Assembly (NCBI GenBank): GCA_003023405.1
Contig: PXST01000006.1
Coordinates: forward strand, 14,351 to 53,368
Direction of reading: 5' to 3'
Source: Halobacteriales archaeon SW_8_68_21
GTDB taxonomy: Archaea; Halobacteriota; Halobacteria; Halobacteriales; Haloferacaceae
Length of the DNA stretch: 39,018 nt
Below are positions 1 to 8,428 of the stretch, in pieces. The translations under genes and the position numbers were made by a program. Position 1 is the first letter of the stretch. Each line of letters starts with the position of its first letter. A model generated the notes under the pieces. That model was not told the DNA's origin, searched no databases, and was given only the letters and a program-made list of their open reading frames with translations.

Positions 1-595
1 GTCGCCGGGGTCGTGGTCGCGCCCGGTGACGATGTCGAGCCGGTGCCGTCGCGCGCGCCGACCGCAGAGGAGTGGGACCGAGTCGACGTCGACCCGGCCG
101 ATCTCCTCGGGTTCGACCCGAGCGAGACGGGGTACCGGATCCGAGCGGCCGCGGCGGTCGGCGACGTCCTCTGGGACCTGTGTGCGGAGCGGTACGACCC
201 CTACTCCGTCCCGGTGTTGAAGGGGTACTACACGTGGGACGACTACCGCGAGGAGTTCTTCCTCGACGAGGACGGGGAGCCGCCGACGGTCGCAAACGAG
301 GAGGGGGAAGCGGAGCCGCTTTCGTTCACCCACGAGGACAAGACAGAGGCGCTCGGTTTCGATCCGGACCGCACCGAAGCGATGCTCGGCGCGGGGGGAA
401 GCGCCGCCGCCGACCTCGCGGACCTCGTCGACGAGCGGACCGTCGACATCAACCCCGAGATCGACGAGGACGCGTTCTTCTCGACCGTGGAGGGTCACAC
501 CACGCTGACGAACCGGTACGACCTAGAGAAGGCGGTGCCGATGCCGAAGAAGGCGCACTTCCGCGAGGAGGAGCGCTACTGGGTGAACAAACGAG
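1..595 (+). pseudogene. 5' part of GspE/PilB-type secretion ATPase, cut by window edge and by a frame break
   Basis: The frame is open from the first base, so the true start lies outside the window. It encodes an acidic N-terminal region ending in EERYWVNK at about 590, which matches the N-terminal region of haloarchaeal type II/IV secretion ATPases. At 590-596 the reading frame jumps to the one that continues with KYYVVQPYRTEIE. The original frame runs on to 927, but that part (basic and Arg-rich) is nonsense. From memory, family members have roughly 15 residues between these two motifs. This suggests an internal deletion of 3n+2 bases, probably between the similar strings around 585-595, rather than a single missing base. 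Together with the next entry this was one gene. Confidence 0.75.
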
Positions 596-2968
596 GTGAA
601 GTACTACGTGGTCCAGCCGTACCGGACGGAGATCGAGACGGACCTCACGGAGTTTCTCACCGGCAAGCTCCGCACCTCGATCAAGTACGCCGACGAGTCG
701 ATCGCGGGGGGCGACGAGGCGTTCCGCGAGGAGGTGATAGTCGAGGAGACGCGCTCGCTTTTGAACCGTTACGGGATCTACGAGGACGACGGCGACGAGC
801 GCGGGATCGCCGACGCGCTGATCGACCGGTTCGGCATCGAGCCGTCCGAGGGGATCGCCTGGCGGATCGCGGAGTCGCTGGGGTACGAGCCGCCCGTCCA
901 GTCGGCGTCCGACCCCCCGTCGATTAGCGCCCGGCCCGAGCCGGCCGTCCTCGCGGAGGACGCCGAAAGGCTCTCGGAACACCAGGTCGAGAAGCTGTTG
1001 TACTACCTCAAACGCGACTTCATCGGCTACGAGCGGATCGACCCGATCAAGTACGACATCAACGTCGAGGACATCTCCTGTGACGGGTACGACTCTCCCG
1101 TCTTCGTCTACCACTCGGAGTACGAGCAGGTCATCACGAACATCCACCACGGCACCGACGAGCTGGACGACTTCGTGGTGAAGCTGGCGCAGCGCTCCGG
1201 GAAGGGGATCTCGAAGCGACGGCCGCAGGTGGACGCCACACTCCCGGACGGCTCGCGCGCGCAACTCACGCTCGGCCGCGAGGTCTCCGACCACGGGACC
1301 AACTACACCATCCGGCAGTTCAACGACGTCCCCTTTACCCCGATCGACCTGATCAACTGGAGGACGTTCTCGCTCGACGAGATGGCGTTCCTCTGGCTCT
1401 CTATCGAGAACCACAAGAGCCTGATATTCGCGGGGGGTACCGCTTCCGGGAAGACGACGAGCCTGAACGCCGTCTCGCTTTTCATCCCCTCGAACGCGAA
1501 GATCGTTTCCATCGAAGACACCCGCGAGGTGGAGCTGCCCCAGCGCAACTGGATCGCCTCCGTCACGCGTCCCTCCTTCTCCGACGACGACAAGGGCGAC
1601 ATCGACGAGTTCGACCTGCTGGAGGCCGCGCTCCGCCAGCGCCCCGACTACATCGTGATGGGCGAGATCCGCGGCGAGGAGGGCCGGACCGCCTTTCAGG
1701 TGATGTCGACGGGCCACACCACCTACACCACCTTCCACGCGGACTCCGTCGGCGAGGTGCTCAAGCGGTTCACCACCGATCCGATCAACGTCTCGAAGAC
1801 GATGTTTACGGCCCTCGATCTGGTCTCGATCCAGACGTCGACCCGGGTTCGTGGGAAGAAGGTCCGTAGGAACAAGTCGATCACGGAGATCAACCACTAC
1901 GACGCCGAGAACGACGAGATCAACGTTCAGGACGTGTTCCAGTGGCAGGCCGAGACGGACGAGTTCCTCCAGATGGGCGACTCGAACACCCTCGAAGATA
2001 TCATGTTCGACCGCGGCTGGAGCCGCGAGCGGCTCGACGAGGAACTCCGCAAGCGCCGCGTCGTGCTGGCGTACCTCATCGACCGCGGACTCAACAGCTA
2101 CGCGCAGGTGGCCGCGACGTTCCAGGCATTCATCAACGACCCGGAGACGGTGTTGGCGCTCATGGCCAACGACGAGCTGGAGCGCTCGCTGGAGGATCTC
2201 CGCGAGATGGAGTCGGTGCTGATCAACGTCGACCGCGACAAAGAGGAGCTCGTCCCCCGGCCCGACCCGGACGCCGAGGCTCAGGTGGAGGTCGCCGAGA
2301 TACTCGACTCGGCCGAGGAGCTGTTCGAGACGTACCGCGGCGAGGTGCCGGACTCGGTCGCGAACGCCCTCCTCGAGACGGCCCCCGCCCGCGACATCGA
2401 GGCGCAGCCGGGGGGCGACCGCGAGGCCCTCGCCGAAACGGCTCTGGGGGCGGACGCGACGGACGCGGCCGCAACCGACGCGGATTCCTCCCCGGAAACG
2501 ACCGACGCGGGTCCGGGTGCCCCGTCGCCAGACACCGATCTGGACGCCCCCTCGCGCGAATCAGATCCGGACGCCTCACCGCCTGACGCCGCTCACGGGG
2601 GTTTCGGCGAGCCCGTCGAGTCGGACGCGACCGCCGCCAGCGACGGTTCGGGCGAGCCGAGCGACATCGACTTCGAGGAGCCGTTCGACGAGGGAGTCGA
2701 CGTACTCTCGTCGCCCGCGGAATCTTCGGAGTTGAGCGCGGGACCCGACGTGAGCGAGGGGTTCGGCGCTGTCGACCCCGTCGCGGACATCAACGACGCC
2801 GACGGCCCCGCCGTCGGCGAGTCGTACAAATCGGGCGAATTGGACGGGCCGGGTGAGTCGGACGATGAGACGACTCCGAGCGACGACGGTGAGCCGGTCG
2901 ACGGCGACTCGGGCGACGACATCGAGAACTGGGGGTTCGGCGATGTCGAGCCCGCGGAGGACGGGTGA
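596..2968 (+). CDS. Type IV pilus / type II secretion ATPase (GspE/PilB/TadA family), main part
   Basis: Hexameric ATPase that would power assembly of a pilus-like or secretion fibre at the cytoplasmic face of the membrane. Counted from the GTG at 596, Walker A (GGTASGKTT) lies near residue 280 and the Walker B region with DYIVMGEIRGEEGR near 350-365, followed by the His-box-like MSTGHTTYTTFHAD. From about residue 560 to the end (790) there is a low-complexity Asp/Glu/Ser/Pro tail, typical of haloarchaeal versions. The GTG at 596 is only where this frame becomes usable after the break. The true gene began upstream, so this piece would lack the N-terminal domain. The partner membrane protein follows 27 bases downstream. 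Family assignment is firm; whether the gene still works is doubtful. Confidence 0.85.
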   Translation: MKYYVVQPYRTEIETDLTEFLTGKLRTSIKYADESIAGGDEAFREEVIVEETRSLLNRYGIYEDDGDERGIADALIDRFGIEPSEGIAWRIAESLGYEPPVQSASDPPSISARPEPAVLAEDAERLSEHQVEKLLYYLKRDFIGYERIDPIKYDINVEDISCDGYDSPVFVYHSEYEQVITNIHHGTDELDDFVVKLAQRSGKGISKRRPQVDATLPDGSRAQLTLGREVSDHGTNYTIRQFNDVPFTPIDLINWRTFSLDEMAFLWLSIENHKSLIFAGGTASGKTTSLNAVSLFIPSNAKIVSIEDTREVELPQRNWIASVTRPSFSDDDKGDIDEFDLLEAALRQRPDYIVMGEIRGEEGRTAFQVMSTGHTTYTTFHADSVGEVLKRFTTDPINVSKTMFTALDLVSIQTSTRVRGKKVRRNKSITEINHYDAENDEINVQDVFQWQAETDEFLQMGDSNTLEDIMFDRGWSRERLDEELRKRRVVLAYLIDRGLNSYAQVAATFQAFINDPETVLALMANDELERSLEDLREMESVLINVDRDKEELVPRPDPDAEAQVEVAEILDSAEELFETYRGEVPDSVANALLETAPARDIEAQPGGDREALAETALGADATDAAATDADSSPETTDAGPGAPSPDTDLDAPSRESDPDASPPDAAHGGFGEPVESDATAASDGSGEPSDIDFEEPFDEGVDVLSSPAESSELSAGPDVSEGFGAVDPVADINDADGPAVGESYKSGELDGPGESDDETTPSDDGEPVDGDSGDDIENWGFGDVEPAEDG

Positions 2969-2995
2969 TACGATGTCGATCGTGAGGGTCGCGCC

Positions 2996-5137
2996 GTGAG
3001 CGTCGACGTGGACAGGGGCGACGGCGGACTCGACGCGAACGTCCTCGCGGAGCTGTGTTATCCGGTGTTCGAGCTCCTCTTCGACCCCGACGGTGACTTC
3101 GTGGGCAACGTTGAGCGCAAACTCGTCGAGGCGCGGATGCCGGATCAAGTCGAGATGTTCGTCTCGTTAGCGCTCGCCGTCGGGCTACTCGTCGGCGGGT
3201 CGCTCTGGGCGGCCGGCACGCTCGTCGGCTACGGCGTGTTCGCGCTCGGGCTGATCGACCCCGGAACGCTCTCGCTCGGCGTCCCCGCGCCGACGCCGGA
3301 GGTCCAGGCGCTGCTCCGCTCGCTCGTCGTGCCGACCGCGGTGTTCGTCAGCGGACTCGTCTTCGGATCGGTCGGCTTCGCGGTCGGGTTCGGCGGGCTC
3401 CTCGCGGTCCCGTACTCTCGGGCCTCGTCGCGGAAGCGAGAGATCAACCTCCTGCTGGCCGACTCCGTCTCGTTCATGTACGCCCTCTCCGTCGGCGGAC
3501 TCAACCAGCTGGAGATCCTGCGCGCGATGGCGGCCGCCGAGGACACGTACGGCGAGGTGTCTCGCGAGTTCCAGAGCATCGTCAACGAGACGGAGTACTT
3601 CGGCACCGACTACCGCAACGCGATCCGCCAGCAGTCGCTGGAGACCCCTTCAGACGAGCTCTCGCAGCTCCTCGCCGACATGCTCTCCATCGTCAACTCC
3701 GGCGGCGACATGGAGAGCTTCCTGAAGGAAAAAAAGGAGAAACACCTCCGCACGTCGAAACAGGAGCGCGAGATGACCCTAGAGACACTAGAGCTGTTCG
3801 GCGAGATGTATATGACGCTTTCTTTGTTCCCGCTCCTTCTCATCATCATCCTCGTCATCATGGGGATGATGGGCGAGGCCGACGACCGGCTGCTGTACGC
3901 CACGGTGTACCTGCTCATCCCGCTCGTCGGCGTCGGCTTCCTCGTGCTGGTCTCGACGGTGAAACAGGACGAGCCGGGCGACGGCCACCTCCAGCCGGAC
4001 GGCGGAAGCGAGCGACTCCGACAGACGAGCCGGGAGGGACTGTTCCACTTCGGATTGGTGGAGGCGTTCACCGGGACTTTCGGGGTGTTCGACCGCATCC
4101 ACGACCGCGAGGGGACCCACAAGACGATGGAGATCCTCTCCGCGCCGCACGTCTTCCTGCGCGAGAACCCGCTTTACACCCTTGCGTTGACCGTCCCCTC
4201 GGCGCTCGCGGTCGTCGCCGTCGCGGTCGCGGCCGGCTCGGCCCCGACGCTCGGGATCTTCTATGAGTGGCACCGGCGCTCGCGGCGAGCGGTGACGGGG
4301 AAGCTCTCCGAGACGCTCCGGAAGCTCTCCTCCGCGAACGACACCGGACAGACGTTGCTCGAATCCGTCCACACGGTCTCGGAGACGTCGACGGGGAGGC
4401 TCTCCGAGGAGTTCGAGGTGGTCCGCGCGAAGGTGAACTACGGGATGAGCCTGCGTGACGCCTTAGTCGAGTTCAACAACTCGTACGCGGTGCCCCGGCT
4501 CGCCCGGACGGTGAAGCTCATCACGGAGGCGCAGGAGGCCTCCTCGCAGATCACGGACGTGCTGACGACGGCCGCGCAGGCCTCGGAGAATCAGGACGAC
4601 ATCGAGCGCGAGCGTAAGTCCCGGACCCGGATGCAGGTGGCGATCATCGTGATGACGTACGTCACGCTGCTCGGCGTGATGGCCATCCTCCAGACGCAGT
4701 TCATCGACGTGATGGGCGATCTGGTCTCACAGAGCGAGGGCGGCGGGAGCGCGGGCGGGATGGGGTTCGGCGGCGGCGGCGGCAGCATCGACCCCGAGGT
4801 CCTCTCGATGCTGTTCTTCCACGCGGTGACGATCCAGGCGATCCTCTCGGGGTTCATCAGCGGCTACATCCGTGACGCGGAGCTGATCTCCGGCGTCAAG
4901 TTCGCCGTGATTCTGATGACGCTGGCGTTGGGCGGACGCGGTCGGGGACACACTCAGGGGTGCGGGCGCTCAGCTCCGCTGACCGCGCACAGACCGTCCT
5001 CGACTTTGTCGTCGGGATGTCGGTGTTCCTCGTCGCGGTCGGGTTCACCTTCGCGTTCGTCCCGTCGCTGTTGGAGCCGTACGCCGTCGGCGAGGGCGCG
5101 ACCGTCATCGTCGCCGAGCGGGGCGCGGCGCGGCTAG
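2996..5137 (+). CDS. TadC/GspF-type integral membrane platform protein of the pilus/secretion system
   Basis: Polytopic inner component on which the ATPase acts. Hydrophobic segments are visible near residues 45-75 and 100-135, a strong one in the middle (LLLIIILVIMGMMG), and more near the C-terminus. Two copies of the T2SSF cytoplasmic helical domain can be seen: one with LLLADSVSFMYALSVGGLNQ and one with KLSETLRKLSSANDTGQ. The GTG start at 2996 overlaps the stop of an 8-codon ORF at 2973-2999, suggesting coupling. The last ~65 residues after ILMTLALGG are Arg/Ser-rich and overlap the next gene in another frame. A normal member should stop soon after that membrane segment, so a frameshift near 4935 that removed the stop is likely; one alternative frame stops at about 4979. 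Confidence 0.85.
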   Translation: MSVDVDRGDGGLDANVLAELCYPVFELLFDPDGDFVGNVERKLVEARMPDQVEMFVSLALAVGLLVGGSLWAAGTLVGYGVFALGLIDPGTLSLGVPAPTPEVQALLRSLVVPTAVFVSGLVFGSVGFAVGFGGLLAVPYSRASSRKREINLLLADSVSFMYALSVGGLNQLEILRAMAAAEDTYGEVSREFQSIVNETEYFGTDYRNAIRQQSLETPSDELSQLLADMLSIVNSGGDMESFLKEKKEKHLRTSKQEREMTLETLELFGEMYMTLSLFPLLLIIILVIMGMMGEADDRLLYATVYLLIPLVGVGFLVLVSTVKQDEPGDGHLQPDGGSERLRQTSREGLFHFGLVEAFTGTFGVFDRIHDREGTHKTMEILSAPHVFLRENPLYTLALTVPSALAVVAVAVAAGSAPTLGIFYEWHRRSRRAVTGKLSETLRKLSSANDTGQTLLESVHTVSETSTGRLSEEFEVVRAKVNYGMSLRDALVEFNNSYAVPRLARTVKLITEAQEASSQITDVLTTAAQASENQDDIERERKSRTRMQVAIIVMTYVTLLGVMAILQTQFIDVMGDLVSQSEGGGSAGGMGFGGGGGSIDPEVLSMLFFHAVTIQAILSGFISGYIRDAELISGVKFAVILMTLALGGRGRGHTQGCGRSAPLTAHRPSSTLSSGCRCSSSRSGSPSRSSRRCWSRTPSARARPSSSPSGARRG

Positions 5138-5405
5138 CGGAGTCGTCGCTCGCGGCCACCGGCTCGACCGCGACGTTGTCGCACGCCTGTACGTTCACGT
5201 TCTTCAACGGGACGGACGCGGTGACGGCGAGCGACGAGTCGGACTGCGCGTGGACCGCGAACGCAGACGACCTCCACGCCGAACTCGGCGTCGACGACCG
5301 CCGCGGAGCGAGAGCGTCTCGGCCGCCAGCCGCATCGTCACCATCGACGATCCCGAGAGCTTCGGGGATCCGGAGACCTACCGGCTCACGCTGCGGGTGT
5401 GGTGA
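4960..5405 (+). pseudogene. Small secreted pilin-like protein, frameshifted
   Basis: GTG start at 4960, then SADRAQTVLDFVVGMSVFLVAVGFTF: a short charged head, an R-A-Q motif and one hydrophobic helix, the layout of archaeal pilin-like (class III signal) proteins. The first frame is coherent to about 5298. The matching C-terminus (ESVSAASRIVTIDDPESF, ending RLTLRVW) is read in a different frame from 5310 to the TGA at 5403-5405. The shift equals one lost base between about 5298 and 5310, in a GC-rich run. Without correction, translation would run on in frame into the next gene and make a fused product. It resembles haloarchaeal DUF72xx families found beside TadA/TadC genes; the exact number was not checked. 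Confidence 0.7.
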
Positions 5406-5406
5406 G

Positions 5407-6042
5407 ATGTTCGTCGAACACCTCCCCGACGACCGCGGGCAGGCGCACACCTTGGAGGCGTTCACGGCGGCGCTGCTTTTGATCGCCGGCCTCATCTTCG
5501 CCACGCAGGCGACGGCTATCACGCCGCTGTCCGCGAGTACGTCGAACCAACACGTCGAGAACCAGGCGGCGATCGCCGCACAGGACGTGTTGACGGCGAC
5601 CGAGGAAAACGGGAACCTGACGGCCGCGCTGCTGTACTACGAGGACGGCAAGTTCGTCGACAGCGGCGACGGGACCGGCTACGCGGGGGTGCCACCGGAG
5701 TCGCACCCGCTCCACGGTCCCCTGACGGAGGCGTTCGGTGACCGCCAGATCGCCTTCGACATCGAGGTGTACTACCCGGAGGACGGCGGCAACCGGACGA
5801 GCGACGCCACCGTGGTCGACACGGGGTCGCCGAGCGACAACGCAGCGACGGCGAGCGCCCGCGTGGCGCTGTACGGCGACGACCGACTGTTCAACGCCAG
5901 CGTCGACGACCCGGGCGACGCGACCTACTCCGGGCCGCGGCTCGCGAACGAGAGCGGGCACGACTACTTCGCGCCGTCGGTCGGCGGGAGTGACACGCTG
6001 TACACGGTCGTGGAGGTGAAAATCACCGCATGGCAGATGTGA
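5407..6042 (+). CDS. Secreted pilin-like membrane-anchored protein
   Basis: ATG at 5407, one base after the TGA of the previous gene. The protein (211 aa) starts MFVEHLPDDRGQAHTLEAF, then a hydrophobic segment (ALLLIAGLIFATQATA) and an extracellular domain with several N-x-S/T sequons. R-G-Q before the helix matches the motif in its neighbours. A Tyr-rich region (AALLYYEDGKF) and an acidic loop precede a C-terminus ending KITAWQM. It is read through from the broken gene upstream, so automatic annotation may merge the two; the motif at 5407 argues for a separate gene. It overlaps the next gene by 13 bases, indicating one transcript. Likely a minor pilin or pseudopilin of the secretion complex. 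Confidence 0.75.
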   Translation: MFVEHLPDDRGQAHTLEAFTAALLLIAGLIFATQATAITPLSASTSNQHVENQAAIAAQDVLTATEENGNLTAALLYYEDGKFVDSGDGTGYAGVPPESHPLHGPLTEAFGDRQIAFDIEVYYPEDGGNRTSDATVVDTGSPSDNAATASARVALYGDDRLFNASVDDPGDATYSGPRLANESGHDYFAPSVGGSDTLYTVVEVKITAWQM

Positions 6043-7034
6043 GCTTTCCCCGCAGGCGCGGGCACGAGGACGGGGACGCCGCCCCCGCCGAGGATCGGGC
6101 GCAGATCATCCTGATCACCGGGCTGACGCTCGCGGTCCTCTTCGTCGCGGTCGTGCTCCTGTTGAACACCGTCATCTACACCGAGAACCTCGCGACCCGG
6201 GGTGCGGACGCGGGCGGCACGGAGGCGATCGAGTTCCGCGACGACGCCGTCGACGATCTCGCCGGGATCCTCCACCGCGAACACCGGAACCGGAGCAGCG
6301 GCGCGGGCGTGGTCGACGACTTCGATGCGAGCGCAGTGGCGTACGCCCGCACCGTCGCGGATCACCGGGCGCGCGATGGGGTGATAGCCGACGTGACGGT
6401 GAACGTCTCGACAGTCGAGCGGGGCTACTTCGTCGCCCAGAACGAGACGGAAAGCGGCTTCCGGAACATGACCGCCCCCGACGGCACGACGGCGAACTGG
6501 ACGGTCGCGGGCGGCGTCACCCGGACCCGGAACTATCGGTTGACCGTCGACCCCGAGGAGCTGTCGAGTTCGCCGGACCCGGTGTTCACCGTCGTGGCCG
6601 ACGGGACGGCCGGCGGCACCAACGAGACGTGGTCGGCGTCGCTGTCCGCGGCGTCGGGCAACAACATAACCGTGACCGTGGATAACGGGACGACGCCGGA
6701 AAGCGAGACGTTCGAGCCCGGGTCGGACGGGAACCACACCGTCGATTTTACCGGCGGCACGGTCAACGGCCAGCCGTTCGACGCGCTCGTCTGGGCCGAC
6801 GGGGTCCAGACGGGCTCCGACCCGTACGACCTGCGCTACGAGAACGGGACCGCGGCGACCGGGACGTACCACCTCGTCGTCGACGACCGCGACGGCGGCG
6901 CGAGCCCGGACCGCCCCTCGCGGCCGTACGTCGCCGATGCCGTCTACGGCGTCGACGTGGAACTCACCCACCGGACGCCGGAGCTGACCTACGCCGATTC
7001 CGTCCGGCTCGCGCCGGGTGAGCGCGATGCGTGA
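6030..7034 (+). CDS. Secreted pilin-like protein with large glycosylatable ectodomain
   Basis: 334 aa. The N-terminus has a charged head, then EDRAQIILITGLTLAVLFVA, repeating the R-A-Q plus hydrophobic helix pattern of the locus. The remaining ~280 residues are predicted outside the cell, acidic and Thr/Gly/Asn-rich, with many N-x-S/T sites (for example NRSS, NVS, NETES, NWTV, NETW, NGT, NHT), as expected for a glycosylated haloarchaeal surface protein. It overlaps the gene before (13 bases) and the gene after (about 8 bases), so it sits inside a tight operon. It resembles the DUF7261-type families of haloarchaeal pilus loci; that name is from memory. Confidence 0.75.
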   Translation: MADVSFPRRRGHEDGDAAPAEDRAQIILITGLTLAVLFVAVVLLLNTVIYTENLATRGADAGGTEAIEFRDDAVDDLAGILHREHRNRSSGAGVVDDFDASAVAYARTVADHRARDGVIADVTVNVSTVERGYFVAQNETESGFRNMTAPDGTTANWTVAGGVTRTRNYRLTVDPEELSSSPDPVFTVVADGTAGGTNETWSASLSAASGNNITVTVDNGTTPESETFEPGSDGNHTVDFTGGTVNGQPFDALVWADGVQTGSDPYDLRYENGTAATGTYHLVVDDRDGGASPDRPSRPYVADAVYGVDVELTHRTPELTYADSVRLAPGERDA

Positions 7035-7515
7035 CGGGCCGGACGGCGCGGACCGCGCCGTGTCGGTCACCGTCGGCTACGTCATGACGCTCGCGGTCTC
7101 GACGCTGCTGCTTTCGGGGCTGTTCGTCGCGGGCGGGTCGTTCGTCGAGACGGAGCGCGAGCGCGCGGCGCAGGGCGAACTCACCGTCGTCGGCGAGCGG
7201 ATCGCGGCCGACTTGGGGACCGTCGACAGGGTCGCGTCGAGCGCGTCGCCGCCGCGCGAGAACCTGACGGTCGACCGGCCGCTGGCGCTCCCTGACAGGG
7301 TGTCCGGAACCGGCTATCGGGTCCGGATCGAGGCGACCGACTCGGCGGGCACGATCACGCTCGAAAGCGGGCAGACTGACGCGACCGTCGAGGTCCCGTT
7401 CCGCACGAACGAGGACGTCGCGGTCCGGAACACGACCGTCGACGGCGGCGACCTCCTGATACGCTGGGACGCGGACGCCGGACCGAACGGCTCCGTGGTG
7501 GTGAGCGAGCGATGA
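7027..7515 (+). CDS. Small secreted pilin-like protein
   Basis: 162 aa from ATG 7027; an in-frame GTG at 7018 is the other possible start. The N-terminus GADRAVSVTVGYVMTLAVST is a clear archaeal pilin-like segment: R-A-V before an uncharged helix of about 20 residues. The exterior part is a compact beta-rich domain ending in VVVSER. Its start overlaps the end of the preceding gene and its stop overlaps the start of the next (ATGA), so translation is probably coupled. It resembles the DUF7266-type haloarchaeal proteins next to TadC genes. A structural role in the fibre or its tip is an inference from position. Confidence 0.75.
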   Translation: MRDGPDGADRAVSVTVGYVMTLAVSTLLLSGLFVAGGSFVETERERAAQGELTVVGERIAADLGTVDRVASSASPPRENLTVDRPLALPDRVSGTGYRVRIEATDSAGTITLESGQTDATVEVPFRTNEDVAVRNTTVDGGDLLIRWDADAGPNGSVVVSER

Positions 7516-8315
7516 GAGGGCTCGGCCGCGGTTCCGACCCTCGGGAAAACGACCGCGGTTCTAATATCCGGGAAGACGACCGCGGGGTCAGCGAGACGGT
7601 CGGATTCGTCCTCGTGTTCGCGCTGATCGCGACGACGATGGCGGTCACGTTCACCGTCGGCCTCGGCGGGCTGGAGGACGCCCAGATCGCCGAGCGCGAC
7701 AACAACGTCGAGCGGGCGTTCGACGTCCTCCACGACAACGTCAACGACCTCAGCCGGGACGGCGCGCCGAGCAGGGCGACCGAACTCCGGCTCGGCGGCG
7801 GGGAGCTGGCGTTCGCGGACGACTCGACCTTCCGGATCCTCGACTCCACCGGTGGCGGGATCGAGCGTTCCGCCACGTCGATCGCGTACCGGGGTGCGGG
7901 CGAGACGGAGATCCGCTACGAACACGGCGCGGTGATCCGGCGCGACGGGGGCGGCAGTTTCATGCTTCAGGAGCCGGACTTCCTCTTCGGCGAGACGACG
8001 CTGATCGGGTTCGTTGACGTCGGCCGGGATGGGACCGAGCGCGTCGGCGGCGACCGCACGGTTCTCGTTCGGACCCATCGCCCCGGCGACCGCACCGCGA
8101 CGGAGCTGAGGGAAAACGTTACGATCCGGATCCGCGGCCCGACGGTCGACGCGTGGACGCGGTACTTCGAGGAGCAGAAGGCGGGTCCCGGAAGCGGGAC
8201 GATCGGGGAGGTGAACCGCACCGCGACCGACGAGCTGGTGGTGAACCTGACCGTCGACGGCGGCGACCGCGTCGTGGTCCATCGGACGCCGGTCGGGGCT
8301 CGGTTCACCGACTGA
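7512..8315 (+). CDS. Pilin-like secreted protein (DUF7289-like), last gene of the pilus operon
   Basis: 267 aa, overlapping the previous gene by four bases (ATGA). After a 25-residue charged head comes DRGVSETVGFVLVFALIATT, very close to the archaeal type IV pilin N-terminus (R-G-V-S-x-x-[IV]-G). Processing before the V-S-E stretch by a PibD-like peptidase is plausible. The ectodomain starts with a helical stretch (EDAQIAERDNNVERAF), then a beta-rich domain with a WTRYFEEQ motif. The same architecture, including EGWAAFFESR, is seen in the long gene facing it at 8429-10327, so the two are probably paralogous over their first ~250 residues. Confidence 0.8.
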   Translation: MRGLGRGSDPRENDRGSNIREDDRGVSETVGFVLVFALIATTMAVTFTVGLGGLEDAQIAERDNNVERAFDVLHDNVNDLSRDGAPSRATELRLGGGELAFADDSTFRILDSTGGGIERSATSIAYRGAGETEIRYEHGAVIRRDGGGSFMLQEPDFLFGETTLIGFVDVGRDGTERVGGDRTVLVRTHRPGDRTATELRENVTIRIRGPTVDAWTRYFEEQKAGPGSGTIGEVNRTATDELVVNLTVDGGDRVVVHRTPVGARFTD

Positions 8316-8354
8316 TCGAGTCGCCGGAGCGTCAGCGCGCGAGTGCGTCGGAGC

Positions 8355-8428
8355 AACGGCGGCCGAGGAGTCACCTGAGAACGGCGGCCGAGGAGTCGCC
8401 GGAGAACTGCGACCGAGAGGTCGCCGAG
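8355..8428. repeat. 25-bp tandem repeat, three copies, between convergent genes
   Basis: Copies at 8355-8379, 8380-8404 and 8405-8428 (the last is 24 bp and diverged). The core is AACGGCGGCCGAGGAGTC. The array fills most of the gap between two converging genes and ends exactly where the minus-strand stop codon begins (8429). Confidence 0.85.

Noticed and set aside
449..1897. Long minus-strand frame antisense to the secretion ATPase
   Set aside because: Low-complexity translation with no motifs, lying opposite Walker A and B of a recognised ATPase.
8355..8428. CRISPR-like array
   Set aside because: Units are directly adjacent with no spacers, so it is a plain tandem repeat; the same holds for 12309-12404.
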